A program made the position numbers and the translations under genes. Of a stretch of 64,000 nt of DNA, positions 52,073 through 60,716 are shown in pieces. The stretch covers positions 372,001 to 436,000 of the forward strand of contig OY969905.1 in NCBI GenBank assembly GCA_963704455.1. The letters run 5' to 3'. Below the pieces are notes generated by a model. It saw only the letters and a list, made by a program, of their open reading frames with translations, had not been told where the DNA came from and ran no database searches. Position 1 is the first letter of the stretch. Every line of letters starts with the position of its first letter. This stretch comes from DASTCZ01 sp963704455. GTDB taxonomy: Bacteria; Acidobacteriota; Terriglobia; Acidiferrales; UBA7541.

Positions 52073-52082
52073 CTGCTATAAT
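52073..52082 (+). promoter_or_regulatory. Extended -10 promoter before the thymidylate-kinase-like pair
   Basis: TGCTATAAT matches the extended -10 consensus (TGnTATAAT), with the -10 hexamer at 52077-52082, 66 bp before the ATG at 52148. There is no good -35, as expected for extended -10 promoters. It is the clearest promoter-like site in the window. Confidence 0.5.
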
Positions 52083-52147
52083 GCACGGTTTGGAAGCGCG
52101 CCTCGTACGTCGCTTCTGCAACCTACCTTTCCCGAGGGATTCCACGG

Positions 52148-52831
52148 ATGAAGCGGTATGGCGAACATCGGTTTCCTGGCCGGCTCTTTGTCGTTGAAGG
52201 CATAGACGGTTCGGGGAAGTCCACTCAGTTGATGCTTCTGCACCAGTGGCTGAAGTCGGAAGGCTACGGGGTGGTCTTCAGCGAGTGGAATTCCTCGCTC
52301 GTCGTGAAAGATACGACCAAGCGCGGCAAGAAAAAGAAATTACTCACGCCGCAGACGTTCAGTTTGATTCACGCCACGGATTTTGCCGACCGGATGGAGC
52401 GGAATATTATCCCGCTGCTCAAGGCCGGCGCGATTGTCTTGTGTGATCGCTACATCTACACCGCGTTTGCCCGCGACACTGCGCGAGGGCTGGATCCGGC
52501 GTGGGTGCGCGAGCTGTATGCGTTTGCCGTCAAGCCTACCGGCGCATTTTATTTCCGGGTGCCGCTGGAAGTTTCCATGGGCCGCCTGCACGCCGCGCGC
52601 AATGGCTTTAAGTATTACGAAGCCGGACTCGACCTTGGATTGAGCGAAGATCCCAATGAAAGCTTTAAAGTATTTCAAGGACGCATCATCGACGAATACG
52701 AAAAGATGGTGCCCGAGTTTGCCCTGACGGTGATTGACGCGACGCAGCCGATCGAAGCACAGCAGGAACAGATGCGGGAACTTGTAATCTCCAAACTAGA
52801 GCGCGCGAAGCAATTGCGGGTGGCCCCATGA
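52148..52831 (+). CDS. Thymidylate-kinase-like protein, first of a tandem pair
   Basis: The 227-residue product has P-loop GIDGSGKST (18-26), then LHQWLKSEGYGVVFSEW, a Lys-rich segment TKRGKKKKLLTP (58-69), and LCDRYIYTAFARDTARGLDP with the DRY motif (100-102). KPTGAFYFRVPLEVSMGRLH fits a nucleoside monophosphate kinase. The canonical TMK lid and the DRYxxSxxAYQ block are not conserved, so the substrate may not be dTMP. It is followed with a 4-bp overlap by a second similar gene, then a CHAD-domain gene. PPK2-type polyphosphate kinases share this P-loop fold, which fits the polyphosphate context, but PPK2 signature residues are not evident. Confidence 0.85.
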   Translation: MKRYGEHRFPGRLFVVEGIDGSGKSTQLMLLHQWLKSEGYGVVFSEWNSSLVVKDTTKRGKKKKLLTPQTFSLIHATDFADRMERNIIPLLKAGAIVLCDRYIYTAFARDTARGLDPAWVRELYAFAVKPTGAFYFRVPLEVSMGRLHAARNGFKYYEAGLDLGLSEDPNESFKVFQGRIIDEYEKMVPEFALTVIDATQPIEAQQEQMRELVISKLERAKQLRVAP

Positions 52832-53679
52832 AAGAGCGAAAAAAGGAAACTTATGGTGTCGTGCTGCCGGGCATGGATCTCTCCGGACTGGTGGGCAAGC
52901 TGATTGTGATTGAGGGAACGGACGGCGTAGGCCGCTCGACGCAAATTTCTCTGCTGAAAGAGTGGCTCGAGCAAAAGGGACATGCCGTCCTCGATACGGG
53001 GCTGTCACGGTCCGGACTTGTGGGCAAAGGAATCAAGCGCGCCAAGGAAGGCCACACGCTGGGCCGCATCACACTGACTCTATTCTACGGCACAGATTTT
53101 GCCGACCGGTTGGAACATGAGATTGTACCCGCCCTTCGCGCGGGCTTCGTTGTCCTCACCGACCGCTACATCTATTCATTGATTGCGCGCGCCATCGTCC
53201 GCGGCTTGGATCCGGAATGGGTCCGCAAGGTTTACGCTTTCGCTTTGAAGCCAGACGCCGTGTTTTATCTCCGGATTGGCGTGGACGATCTCATCCCTCG
53301 CGTCGTTTTCTCGCGCGGGTTTGATTACTGGGAATCGGGGATGGACGTTTACTCAACCGAGGATATGTACGAAGGCTTTCGCAGGTATCAGACCTCGCTC
53401 CTCGAGCAGTTTGACCGCTTGGCTGATGAATACAATTTCAAGGTTGTGGACGCCACTCCTGAGCCGAAAAAAATATTCGACAAATTGCGCGCCGGGATCA
53501 CAAAGGTCCTCGAAGGAGAACCCGGACGGCCCACCCTGGAAGTCACGGCCGGCGGCGCAACAGCTCCTGCAAATGCGCCCGTGGCTGCGCCGGCAACTGC
53601 CACTGAGGAGCCCGGACAGCAGGAAACTTCGGCTGCGGTAGGAGCCTCCGCGCCGCAAACGGATAATCTGAAAATGTAA
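52828..53679 (+). CDS. Thymidylate-kinase-like protein with Arg in the P-loop
   Basis: The 283-residue product is similar to the upstream protein: VIEGTDGVGRSTQISLLKEW has Arg36 where Lys is normally essential. FYGTDFADRLEHEIVPALRA and LTDRYIYSLIARAIVRGLDP (DRY 112-114) match the first protein segment by segment. A low-complexity Ala/Pro/Thr-rich tail of about 50 residues (230-283) is specific to this copy. The P-loop change suggests reduced or no phosphate transfer, perhaps a regulatory subunit of a heterodimer with the first copy. It overlaps the upstream stop (ATGA). Confidence 0.85.
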   Translation: MKERKKETYGVVLPGMDLSGLVGKLIVIEGTDGVGRSTQISLLKEWLEQKGHAVLDTGLSRSGLVGKGIKRAKEGHTLGRITLTLFYGTDFADRLEHEIVPALRAGFVVLTDRYIYSLIARAIVRGLDPEWVRKVYAFALKPDAVFYLRIGVDDLIPRVVFSRGFDYWESGMDVYSTEDMYEGFRRYQTSLLEQFDRLADEYNFKVVDATPEPKKIFDKLRAGITKVLEGEPGRPTLEVTAGGATAPANAPVAAPATATEEPGQQETSAAVGASAPQTDNLKM

Positions 53680-53721
53680 GCGCGCCATCATCCCGGCGTT
53701 GTATTCTTCCTTTTGCCTCCG

Positions 53722-55212
53722 ATGTCAGCACTCAAATCAACCTCACAGCCGCCTCCGGGTGCGATCGCTCTGCATCCAGATCACCCCCCTCTGTGGTCTC
53801 CACTCACGGGCTGGCTCGACCAGGTCGCTGACCTGGTCGAGGATGCCGCGAAGGGGCTCCGTCCAGAGCCCGTGCATGATTTACGAGTCACATTGCGAAG
53901 ATGCCGCTCCGCAGCGATAGGCTACGAGCAATTGGATCCGAGTCCAGCCTGGCGGCGCCTGCGAAAAGAAGCCAAGCGGCTCCTCCGGGAATTGGGAGAA
54001 TTGCGCGACGTCCAGGTGATGCGGAAATGGATTTCCCGAGTGGGTATGGTGGAATCGGAATCGGGCATAAGGTTGCTGAAGATTCTGGAGAATCGCGAAG
54101 CGCATGCAATGCGCCGGGCGGGCAAAAAGCTCAGAGCCTTTGAATGCAAACAGTGGCGCAAGTGGGCACGCGAGCTTCCAGATCGCGTGCACAGTATCCC
54201 GGCCAACAGTCCTGCATTTGAGCTCCTTGTCCTTCAGCAATGGACGGATGCATATGAGTTGCACCGCACGGCGATGAGACTGCGCAGCAAAATTTCTTTT
54301 CACCGCTTGCGGGTCGGCCTTAAACGCTTTCGCTATTCCGTGGAAAGTTTTCTGCCGGCTCGCCATGCTCTTTGGGGAAGAGAATTGAAAAGGTTGCAGG
54401 ACATGTTGGGCGAAGTCCACGACGTGGATGTACTCTGGACCGAGGTGTACCATCTTCGACCCGTAGTGACAGCATCCGAGCGCGGGAAGTGGCGCGCGGC
54501 AATTGAAAATGTTCGTAAGCCGCATCTCGCCGTCTATCGCGAGAGAATGGGCAACGCTAAGGCAAAATCGCGCTGGGAGAAGTGGCGAGCTGAGTTGCCG
54601 TCGGGCGCATCGCTGGAGCGTTGCAGAATGGATTGGCTCACCGTGTGGGCGTCGTTCCTGGACCCCGATCCTCAGCATTCGCGGCACGTAGCGCGCCTTG
54701 CCACCCAGCTTTTTGATGGCGCGCATATAGCGCGAGGCTCGGCTCGCCTCCCTCGGAGCGCAAGAGATCTCGTCGAAGCCGCCGCCATCGTGCGCGATGT
54801 CGGCCGCGTAGAAGGAGATCGCCACCATCAGAAGACTTCCTTTCGATTGATACGCCGGCAGAATCCTCCCCCCGGGTGGTCGGCCATGCACATGGCACGG
54901 ATTGCTTGTATCGCGCGGTTCCACCGCGGAGGTTTGCCGCATCACGAGGGATGGGAAGGATGGCGCGGCATCCCCGATGGAGAACGTCCTGGATTGAAGT
55001 TGCTCGGCGGGATCCTGCGCCTGGCCGCCACGTTCGCCGCCCGAGTCGAGCCGCGGATCGAAGCTATTAAAGCTGGGCTACGAGGAGAATCGCTGGTGAT
55101 TCGCGCGGCAGGTTATCGGGCCGAAGAGCCGCTGGCATCCCGGTTGGCGGAAGCGCGCCACTTATTGGAATCCGCGCTCCATCGGCCGATCGTAATCGAA
55201 CCCTCGGTCTAA
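53722..55212 (+). CDS. CHAD-domain protein with HD-like C-terminus
   Basis: The product is about 496 residues from ATG 53722 (a TTG at 53713 is also in frame). The CHAD domain (about 20-300) shows its conserved basic helices: PVHDLRVTLRRCRSAAIGYE and FHRLRVGLKRFRYSVESFLP, with LGEVHDVDVLW. CHAD domains bind inorganic polyphosphate. The C-terminal part (about 310-490) is like the HD region of Ppx/GppA: HSRHVARLATQLFDGAHIAR, EAAAIVRDVGRVEGDRHHQK and HMARIACIARFHRGGLPHHE. The metal-binding HD is degenerate (RD). It lies 40 bp after the kinase-like pair, and SixA and Ppx genes converge on it. Confidence 0.88.
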   Translation: MSALKSTSQPPPGAIALHPDHPPLWSPLTGWLDQVADLVEDAAKGLRPEPVHDLRVTLRRCRSAAIGYEQLDPSPAWRRLRKEAKRLLRELGELRDVQVMRKWISRVGMVESESGIRLLKILENREAHAMRRAGKKLRAFECKQWRKWARELPDRVHSIPANSPAFELLVLQQWTDAYELHRTAMRLRSKISFHRLRVGLKRFRYSVESFLPARHALWGRELKRLQDMLGEVHDVDVLWTEVYHLRPVVTASERGKWRAAIENVRKPHLAVYRERMGNAKAKSRWEKWRAELPSGASLERCRMDWLTVWASFLDPDPQHSRHVARLATQLFDGAHIARGSARLPRSARDLVEAAAIVRDVGRVEGDRHHQKTSFRLIRRQNPPPGWSAMHMARIACIARFHRGGLPHHEGWEGWRGIPDGERPGLKLLGGILRLAATFAARVEPRIEAIKAGLRGESLVIRAAGYRAEEPLASRLAEARHLLESALHRPIVIEPSV

Positions 55213-55706
55213 TCGCGCAGGGCGCGCAGGGCGCGCGCACTCATCAGCCAGATCAATCTTCCGTCCACGGGCATGAACGAGTCCATTTCCAGATACGCAG
55301 CTCCGGCCTTTTTGAGTTCCGTGCAAGCTTTCGCCGCGTGAACCGCCGATGCAATCACCTCGTCTAGGTTCGGCGCATGTCCGATGCAGATCGTTTCTTC
55401 CGCTTTCGATTTTGAAAGCTCCTCAAAAATCGTCCTTGGTGACGCGCCGGGGAGCAGCGCCTCCGTCTCGCGGATGCTGTTGACCGGAATCTCCAGCACC
55501 ACGCACGCGATCTCCGCCGTTTGCATCGCGCGAAGATACGGGCTGCTAAGCACGAGGCTTGGCTGGACTCCCAGCGTCCTCAGTCCGCGCGCAGCGGCCC
55601 GAGTCCTCTCCATTCCTTTTTCTGTGAGATGGCGTTCCGGCTCCGGCGGACAGGCCGGGTCTTCGCGGCCAATCGCGATTCCGTGGCGCATAAGGCAGAG
55701 GAGCAT
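55209..55706 (-). CDS. sixA: Phosphohistidine phosphatase SixA
   Basis: The 165-residue histidine phosphatase domain has LLCLMRHGIAIGREDPACPP with catalytic RHG, ERHLTEKGMERTRAAARGLR, VLSSPYLRAMQTAEIAC and ICIGHAPNLDEV with the second catalytic His. SixA removes phosphate from phosphohistidine in phosphorelay proteins. Its stop region overlaps the CHAD gene end by 4 bp (convergent), and it lies 34 bp after the Ppx/GppA gene on the same strand. CHAD and SixA often co-occur. Confidence 0.92.
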   Translation of the reverse strand: MLLCLMRHGIAIGREDPACPPEPERHLTEKGMERTRAAARGLRTLGVQPSLVLSSPYLRAMQTAEIACVVLEIPVNSIRETEALLPGASPRTIFEELSKSKAEETICIGHAPNLDEVIASAVHAAKACTELKKAGAAYLEMDSFMPVDGRLIWLMSARALRALRD

Positions 55707-55740
55707 GTCGCCGTCTATTCTACTATGTTCATGCGGTGGC

Positions 55741-57363
55741 TCACGCGGTCAAGCTGTAAACGCCGCGGGATTCAGAGCGCTGTTGGTGGCGTGGACTCCG
55801 ATCGACATCGGCGCGGAGTTGTTGGGCGCCGAGCTTCGCGCGGGTCCTGGAGAATCTGACCCGGAGGTTGAACTCCTTCTCGAATGGCCGGGCTCTCCGC
55901 GATAGTTCCGCAAGGCTTGGCGCGCCACCCTGAGAGAGGTAGAGTCGTACGCGGACCCGCTTCCGACTTGTTCTAACAAGGATTCCGCGAATGTATTGCG
56001 AGCCTCCAGCATCCAAAGCGACTGCAATTCGCAACAGGGAACTGAGCGCCCGAACCACGCGCCTGTCGCGCACATTGAGGGACGCATAAAGCCTATGGTG
56101 CGATTCGGGCTCCGATTTTGCGTGATAGCGCACCAGGCATGCGAGGATGGCCTGTAGTTCGTCCGAGATGCCCGGGAATTCCGCATTCCGCACCAGGTAC
56201 TCTCCGTGCTTGTGGTGTCCCTTGATATGCACGGCCTTTCCGGAATCATGAAGCAGCGCCGCGATTTCAACGAGGAGTCTCATCTCCTCCGGCAGACCGA
56301 GGGCGGGCGCAAGCTGGTCGAATAGTGAAGCGGCAAGTGTGCGCACATGCTCCGCATGGCGCATCTGGCAATGGAATCGTTCCGCAAGCAGGCGCGCATG
56401 GTTCAGCAGAGCGTATGCGCGATTCCTGTTGAGTCCCGGCGCGCCAAAATGTTCCGCGGCCAACTCGCACAGGATTCCTTCGCGGACTCCCACGCCGGGA
56501 ACCAGCAGCGTCTCCAGCTTCGCGTGCTCCGCGAGGCACAGAAAAACAACCGCTGCAATTCCCATCACCTCCGCGCGGTCGCGCCGCACGTGGAATGTCC
56601 GCATCCGTGAAGGGACATCTCGGCGGAGGATTTCCCATGCGCGGTCGCGCAGCAACCGCACATGGATCGAGGGCACTCCGCGCAATCGCGGGCCGGGAGC
56701 GATGCGTGCAAGTGCCTCCGCATTTCCTCCACAAAAAACGGCAGGGAACCGTGACAGATTCGGCGGGTCCGGCCAAGCACTGCGAATCATAGAAAGCACA
56801 CGATGGTTGATCCGCTCAAACTGATCCTCGTCCACAACTCCCGTCAGCTTCATGCTCTCCAGTAGCCGCACGGTACCGATAGGCAGCGCGATGGACTGCA
56901 TGACTTTCCAGTCGCGCAACAATGTAACTTCCAGGCTGCCGCCGCCGAGATCCACAACCAGACGCGGCACCGCAGGTCCCAGCGCGCCATACACGGCTTG
57001 CAGAACCAGCCGCGCCTCTTCAGACGCGTCAATCACCTCAAGGCGGATTCCAGTCTCACGCATAATCCGGTCGCGCAGGACATCACTGTTTACGGCTTCG
57101 CGGACCGCGCTCGTGGCCACCGCGCGATAAAGCTTCGCGTCGCACCGTTGCAGCATGGCGCGGAAGTGCCGAAAAGTCTGTACGGCGCGGGCAATCGTGC
57201 GTGGGGTCAGGCGGCGCTTTGTAAAAACATTGTGGCCCAGGCGAACGGGCCAGCGTTCCGTTGCGATTTCGTGAATTTCAGATGCGGATGCTGCGCGGGC
57301 AACCGCGGCCCGGATGGCGTTGGAACCTGCATCTATCGCAACAATTGCGATGGGTCGGGCCAA
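55741..57363 (-). CDS. Ppx/GppA family exopolyphosphatase with HD domain
   Basis: The 540-residue product has an N-terminal actin-like ATPase fold: IVAIDAGSNAIRAAVARAAS (phosphate 1), then YRAVATSAVREAVNSDVLRD and LVVDLGGGSLEVTLLRDWKV (phosphate 2). Residues about 315-500 form an HD domain: HAEHVRTLAASLFDQLAPAL and EIAALLHDSGKAVHIKGHHK with the metal-binding HD intact. It should hydrolyse polyphosphate or pppGpp. Gly28-type motifs look normal. It precedes sixA in a two-gene unit facing the CHAD/kinase-like cluster. Confidence 0.93.
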   Translation of the reverse strand: MARPIAIVAIDAGSNAIRAAVARAASASEIHEIATERWPVRLGHNVFTKRRLTPRTIARAVQTFRHFRAMLQRCDAKLYRAVATSAVREAVNSDVLRDRIMRETGIRLEVIDASEEARLVLQAVYGALGPAVPRLVVDLGGGSLEVTLLRDWKVMQSIALPIGTVRLLESMKLTGVVDEDQFERINHRVLSMIRSAWPDPPNLSRFPAVFCGGNAEALARIAPGPRLRGVPSIHVRLLRDRAWEILRRDVPSRMRTFHVRRDRAEVMGIAAVVFLCLAEHAKLETLLVPGVGVREGILCELAAEHFGAPGLNRNRAYALLNHARLLAERFHCQMRHAEHVRTLAASLFDQLAPALGLPEEMRLLVEIAALLHDSGKAVHIKGHHKHGEYLVRNAEFPGISDELQAILACLVRYHAKSEPESHHRLYASLNVRDRRVVRALSSLLRIAVALDAGGSQYIRGILVRTSRKRVRVRLYLSQGGAPSLAELSRRARPFEKEFNLRVRFSRTRAKLGAQQLRADVDRSPRHQQRSESRGVYSLTA

Positions 57364-57504
57364 AGACGGTTCCTCGAGCCTCCAAAGGGACTTGCGCGCA
57401 TACCGCCCAGCGCGGAGAGGATATCATTTCGCACCAGATCCACAGATGAAAATCTGATGAATTCGGTAACGGACAATTTCAGGACCGGAAAGGTAGTCAT
57501 TGCA

Positions 57505-57906
57505 TTACGCGGCGGGACGCGTAGGCGAATCTTCGGGAAGCGACCAGAACGAGTGCGCTTCTCCAGTAAATGCAACGCCGACCTTGCTCCTCCGAGCTCG
57601 CTTCGATGCAAGAAACACCACGTGACACGGCTGCTCGCTCTGCGTCGCGGGATTTGTAAGCAGAAGTTCCTGGCCAAGTTGCACTCGATTTGACAGCGGC
57701 AGCAACGCGCCGTGTGAATTCACAATGAGCGACGTGGTCTCTTCGTGGAAAGGTTCTTTGTGGCGGCTGTGCCCATACACAAACACGGGCACCTTCAGCG
57801 CGATGCGTTCCGCGCGCCGCCGGTCAAATCCGGCGTCGGCTTTGATATCCTTTTTTCTCGCCCGCTCCGACTGAGCTCGCTTAATGGCATCATAAATCTG
57901 GCTCAC
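57505..57906 (-). CDS. PilZ-domain protein
   Basis: The product is 133 residues from GTG 57906, which follows AGGGGA; an in-frame ATG at 58005 would add 33 basic residues of no similarity. After a basic helical start (SQIYDAIKRAQSERARKK) comes a PilZ domain with DRRRAERIALKVPVFVYG (RxxxR type), NSHGALLPLSNRVQLGQELL (D/NxSxxG type, here N-S-H-G) and KVGVAFTG. PilZ domains bind cyclic di-GMP. The second motif has Asn for Asp. It sits 141 bp upstream of the Ppx gene on the same strand. Confidence 0.82.
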   Translation of the reverse strand: MSQIYDAIKRAQSERARKKDIKADAGFDRRRAERIALKVPVFVYGHSRHKEPFHEETTSLIVNSHGALLPLSNRVQLGQELLLTNPATQSEQPCHVVFLASKRARRSKVGVAFTGEAHSFWSLPEDSPTRPAA

Positions 57907-58046
57907 GCGTCGCGTCCCCTGTGTCCGGCGGCTGGGTTGCCTGGGAATACGGTAACGCAGCAGGCGGACACAAAGGACTTGGAATGTGCGCGAGGTACGA
58001 ATCAATTAACTATGCAGTTTTCTTGCAAACCGGAGTACTGCGACCG

Positions 58047-58451
58047 TTACCGCGGTTTCCCCTTGTCGAGGCGCAGCGAAGTTGAATTGATGCAGTAGCG
58101 GAGACCGTTCGGGCCGGGGCCGTCCTCGAAGAGGTGGCCGAGATGCGCCTCGCAGCGGGCGCATTTCACTTCGACGCGGCGCATGCCATGGCTCAAATCA
58201 GATTCCTCTTCGACGCTCCCGGGCGCGGCCGGAGTCGTAAAGCTCGGCCAGCCAGTGCCGGATTCAAATTTTGTCTTGGAATCGAAGAGCGGTTGGCCGC
58301 AGCAGACACACAGGTACGTACCCGAATCTTTTGTGTCGCAATACTCGCCCATGAAGGGCGGCTCAGTGCCTTTTTGCCGCGTGACGTAGTATTGGTCGGG
58401 CGACAGTTGCTTGCGCCATTCGGCGTCCGCCTTGATCAATTTGTCGGTCAT
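58047..58451 (-). CDS. msrB: Peptide-methionine (R)-S-oxide reductase MsrB
   Basis: The 134-residue product has GTYLCVCCGQPLF and VKCARCEAHLGHLFEDGPGP with two zinc-binding CxxC pairs, KFESGTGWPSFTTPA and GLRYCINSTSLRL with the catalytic Cys. It reduces R-methionine sulfoxide with thioredoxin. No signal peptide, so cytoplasmic. It is divergent from the GH20 gene and 140 bp upstream of the PilZ gene on the same strand. Confidence 0.96.
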   Translation of the reverse strand: MTDKLIKADAEWRKQLSPDQYYVTRQKGTEPPFMGEYCDTKDSGTYLCVCCGQPLFDSKTKFESGTGWPSFTTPAAPGSVEEESDLSHGMRRVEVKCARCEAHLGHLFEDGPGPNGLRYCINSTSLRLDKGKPR

Positions 58452-58568
58452 TTATATCTATTTCAGCTTACAACAAGCCAGAAAAGTTTGCGCGTCCCTT
58501 TGGTACGGAACCACGAGCGAGGTTGCCCTTGTTGTTGAGGTTGAGTATCATCGCGCGCGATTCTGCAA

Positions 58569-60701
58569 ATGGAAGCGGTGCTCCAAATGAAATCTGTTAA
58601 AGCGGGCGCGGCGTGCATTTTTGCGGTGGCAATACTTAGCGCGGGCAATGCCTCCGCTCAAACGAATATTTCTTCATCGGGCGGCGCCCAATCGCCCGCC
58701 AAAACGCCACCAAAAAGTGCAAGCCAGGCCATGCCGAAAAAGCCTGTGCATGAGGTACCGCCGCCTGCGCCTTCACGCCCGATTCAAGTGATCCCTCAGC
58801 CGGTGTCCGTGAAATCTGGCGCCGGTGAGTTCTTATTCACCACCCGCACCCAGATCATCGCCCCAGCAACCGCGCAGGCGCTCGCCGAACAACTTCGCGG
58901 TAACTTGCAGCCGGCGATGGGCTTTCCGTTGCCAATCGTTCGGGCATCAGCAACGTCTGGCGCAGGCGGAATCACGCTTTCCATTGAACGCAGCTTGAGG
59001 AAGTTTGGTCCCGAGGGTTACAGGCTTGAAATCACGCGCGGAGGCATCCGCATTCGCGGTTCCGCGCCCGCTGGGCTTTTTTACGGAATGCAAACTCTGC
59101 GTCAGCTTCTCCCCGTGGAAATATTTCGGCGCAGCCGCGTGGATGGCGTTCGATGGAGCGTCCCGGCTGCAATCATCGAGGATACTCCTCGTTTTTCATG
59201 GCGCGGCGTGCACCTCGATGTTTCCCGCCACTTCATGCCCAAGGAATTCATCCTGAAGTTTCTCGACTTGATGGCGCTGCACAAGCTGAATGTTTTTCAC
59301 TGGCATCTTGTGGACGACCAGGGTTGGCGCATCGAGATCAAGAAATATCCGCGTCTCGCGCTCATCGGCGGCAAAACGGATTACACAACTTTTAATCCCG
59401 TGCAGCCCATGCAAGCCGTCAGCCTGCCGCAGGGCGGCTACTATACGCAGGACGATATTCGCGAGGTCGTCCGCTACGCTGCGGACCGCTTCATCACCGT
59501 GGTCCCCGAAATTGAAATGCCCGGCCATTCCGCCTCGGCCGTCTCTGCCTATCCCGAACTCGGAAATAAATTGGAAATTGAAGAGGCTGGCGGCAATACA
59601 TCTTTCATGTCGTTTTCTGGCGGTGGCACCGCCGGGTGGGATTCAAATTACAACGTTGACGATTCAACGATCCGCTTTTTGCAGGACGTCCTCACCGAAG
59701 TGATGGCGCTTTTTCCGAGCAAGTTCATCCACATCGGCGGCGACGAAGTGGACAAGCGCCCCTGGCACGCCAACCCAAAAGCTCAGGCGCGCATGCAGCA
59801 GCTTGGTTTGAAGGACGAGAACGAATTGCAAAGCTGGTTCGTGCGTCAGATGGACCAGTTCCTCGCGTCGCATGGCCGCCGCCTTGTTGGCTGGGACGAA
59901 ATCCTCGAAGGCGGGCTCGCGCAGGGCGCCACAGTAATGTCATGGCGCGGCATGGCGGGCGGCGTCGCCGCTGCCAAAGCGGGCCATGACGTCGTCATGA
60001 CGCCAACGGGGTTCACCTATCTCGATTACTACCAATGGGTTGCCCCACGGCTTGAGCCGATCGCCATCGGCGGGTATTTGCCGCTCGAGCAAATCTACAA
60101 TTTCGAGCCGGTCGCGCCCGAACTAAGCGCCGCCGAGGCGCAGCACATTCTTGGCGGCCAAGCCCAGCTCTGGACGGAATTCATGCCACAGTCGAAGGAA
60201 GTGGAATACATGTCCTGGCCGCGCCTGTGCGCTTTGGCAGAGGCAGTGTGGTCTCCGCGCGGCCCGCGGGATTTCGTCGGGTTCGTCGAGCGATTGAAGC
60301 CGGATGCCGAGCGCTTCAAAGTCCTTGATGTCCGCTATCGCCCTGTGACTCCGGTTCCCGCGCCGGCCGCTCACTGGCAATCCGGCGATGCCGCCGCACA
60401 ATTCACCGAGCACGAATGGGACGCGACCGCAAGCATCACAGCCCCCGGCCAATATGACGCGGCTTTCATGCTCACTGGGGGCCACGGCCACATGGAGATA
60501 GAATGGGTTGAGCTGCGCGAGAACGGAGCGGTCCTCCAGCGCATCGTGCGCCCTGGTTCCACGGATTGGGCCGCGCGCTCAAACGACTACATGTTTGGCC
60601 TACCCGCATTTCACGCGGGAAGCAAGTATACGATTCGTGCCAGCATGCGCGGCGTTGGTGGCGCCGACACCACTGGCGACATCTACGTCATCCCTCAATA
60701 G
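58569..60701 (+). CDS. Secreted beta-N-acetylhexosaminidase (GH20)
   Basis: The 710-residue product starts at ATG 58569; ATG 58587 (MKSVKAGAACIF) gives a more typical signal peptide ending at ASA. A Pro/Lys-rich linker leads to GH20b (about 75-205) and the GH20 barrel (about 210-570): FSWRGVHLDVSRHFMPKEFI, LNVFHWHLVDDQGWRIEIKK and FIHIGGDEVDKRPW with the catalytic Asp-Glu pair near residues 390-391. A beta-rich C-terminal part (620-710) may bind carbohydrate. It removes terminal GlcNAc/GalNAc from glycans outside the cytoplasm by substrate-assisted catalysis. No transporter is adjacent. Confidence 0.93.
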   Translation: MEAVLQMKSVKAGAACIFAVAILSAGNASAQTNISSSGGAQSPAKTPPKSASQAMPKKPVHEVPPPAPSRPIQVIPQPVSVKSGAGEFLFTTRTQIIAPATAQALAEQLRGNLQPAMGFPLPIVRASATSGAGGITLSIERSLRKFGPEGYRLEITRGGIRIRGSAPAGLFYGMQTLRQLLPVEIFRRSRVDGVRWSVPAAIIEDTPRFSWRGVHLDVSRHFMPKEFILKFLDLMALHKLNVFHWHLVDDQGWRIEIKKYPRLALIGGKTDYTTFNPVQPMQAVSLPQGGYYTQDDIREVVRYAADRFITVVPEIEMPGHSASAVSAYPELGNKLEIEEAGGNTSFMSFSGGGTAGWDSNYNVDDSTIRFLQDVLTEVMALFPSKFIHIGGDEVDKRPWHANPKAQARMQQLGLKDENELQSWFVRQMDQFLASHGRRLVGWDEILEGGLAQGATVMSWRGMAGGVAAAKAGHDVVMTPTGFTYLDYYQWVAPRLEPIAIGGYLPLEQIYNFEPVAPELSAAEAQHILGGQAQLWTEFMPQSKEVEYMSWPRLCALAEAVWSPRGPRDFVGFVERLKPDAERFKVLDVRYRPVTPVPAPAAHWQSGDAAAQFTEHEWDATASITAPGQYDAAFMLTGGHGHMEIEWVELRENGAVLQRIVRPGSTDWAARSNDYMFGLPAFHAGSKYTIRASMRGVGGADTTGDIYVIPQ

Positions 60702-60716
60702 CCGAATACCGAACTA

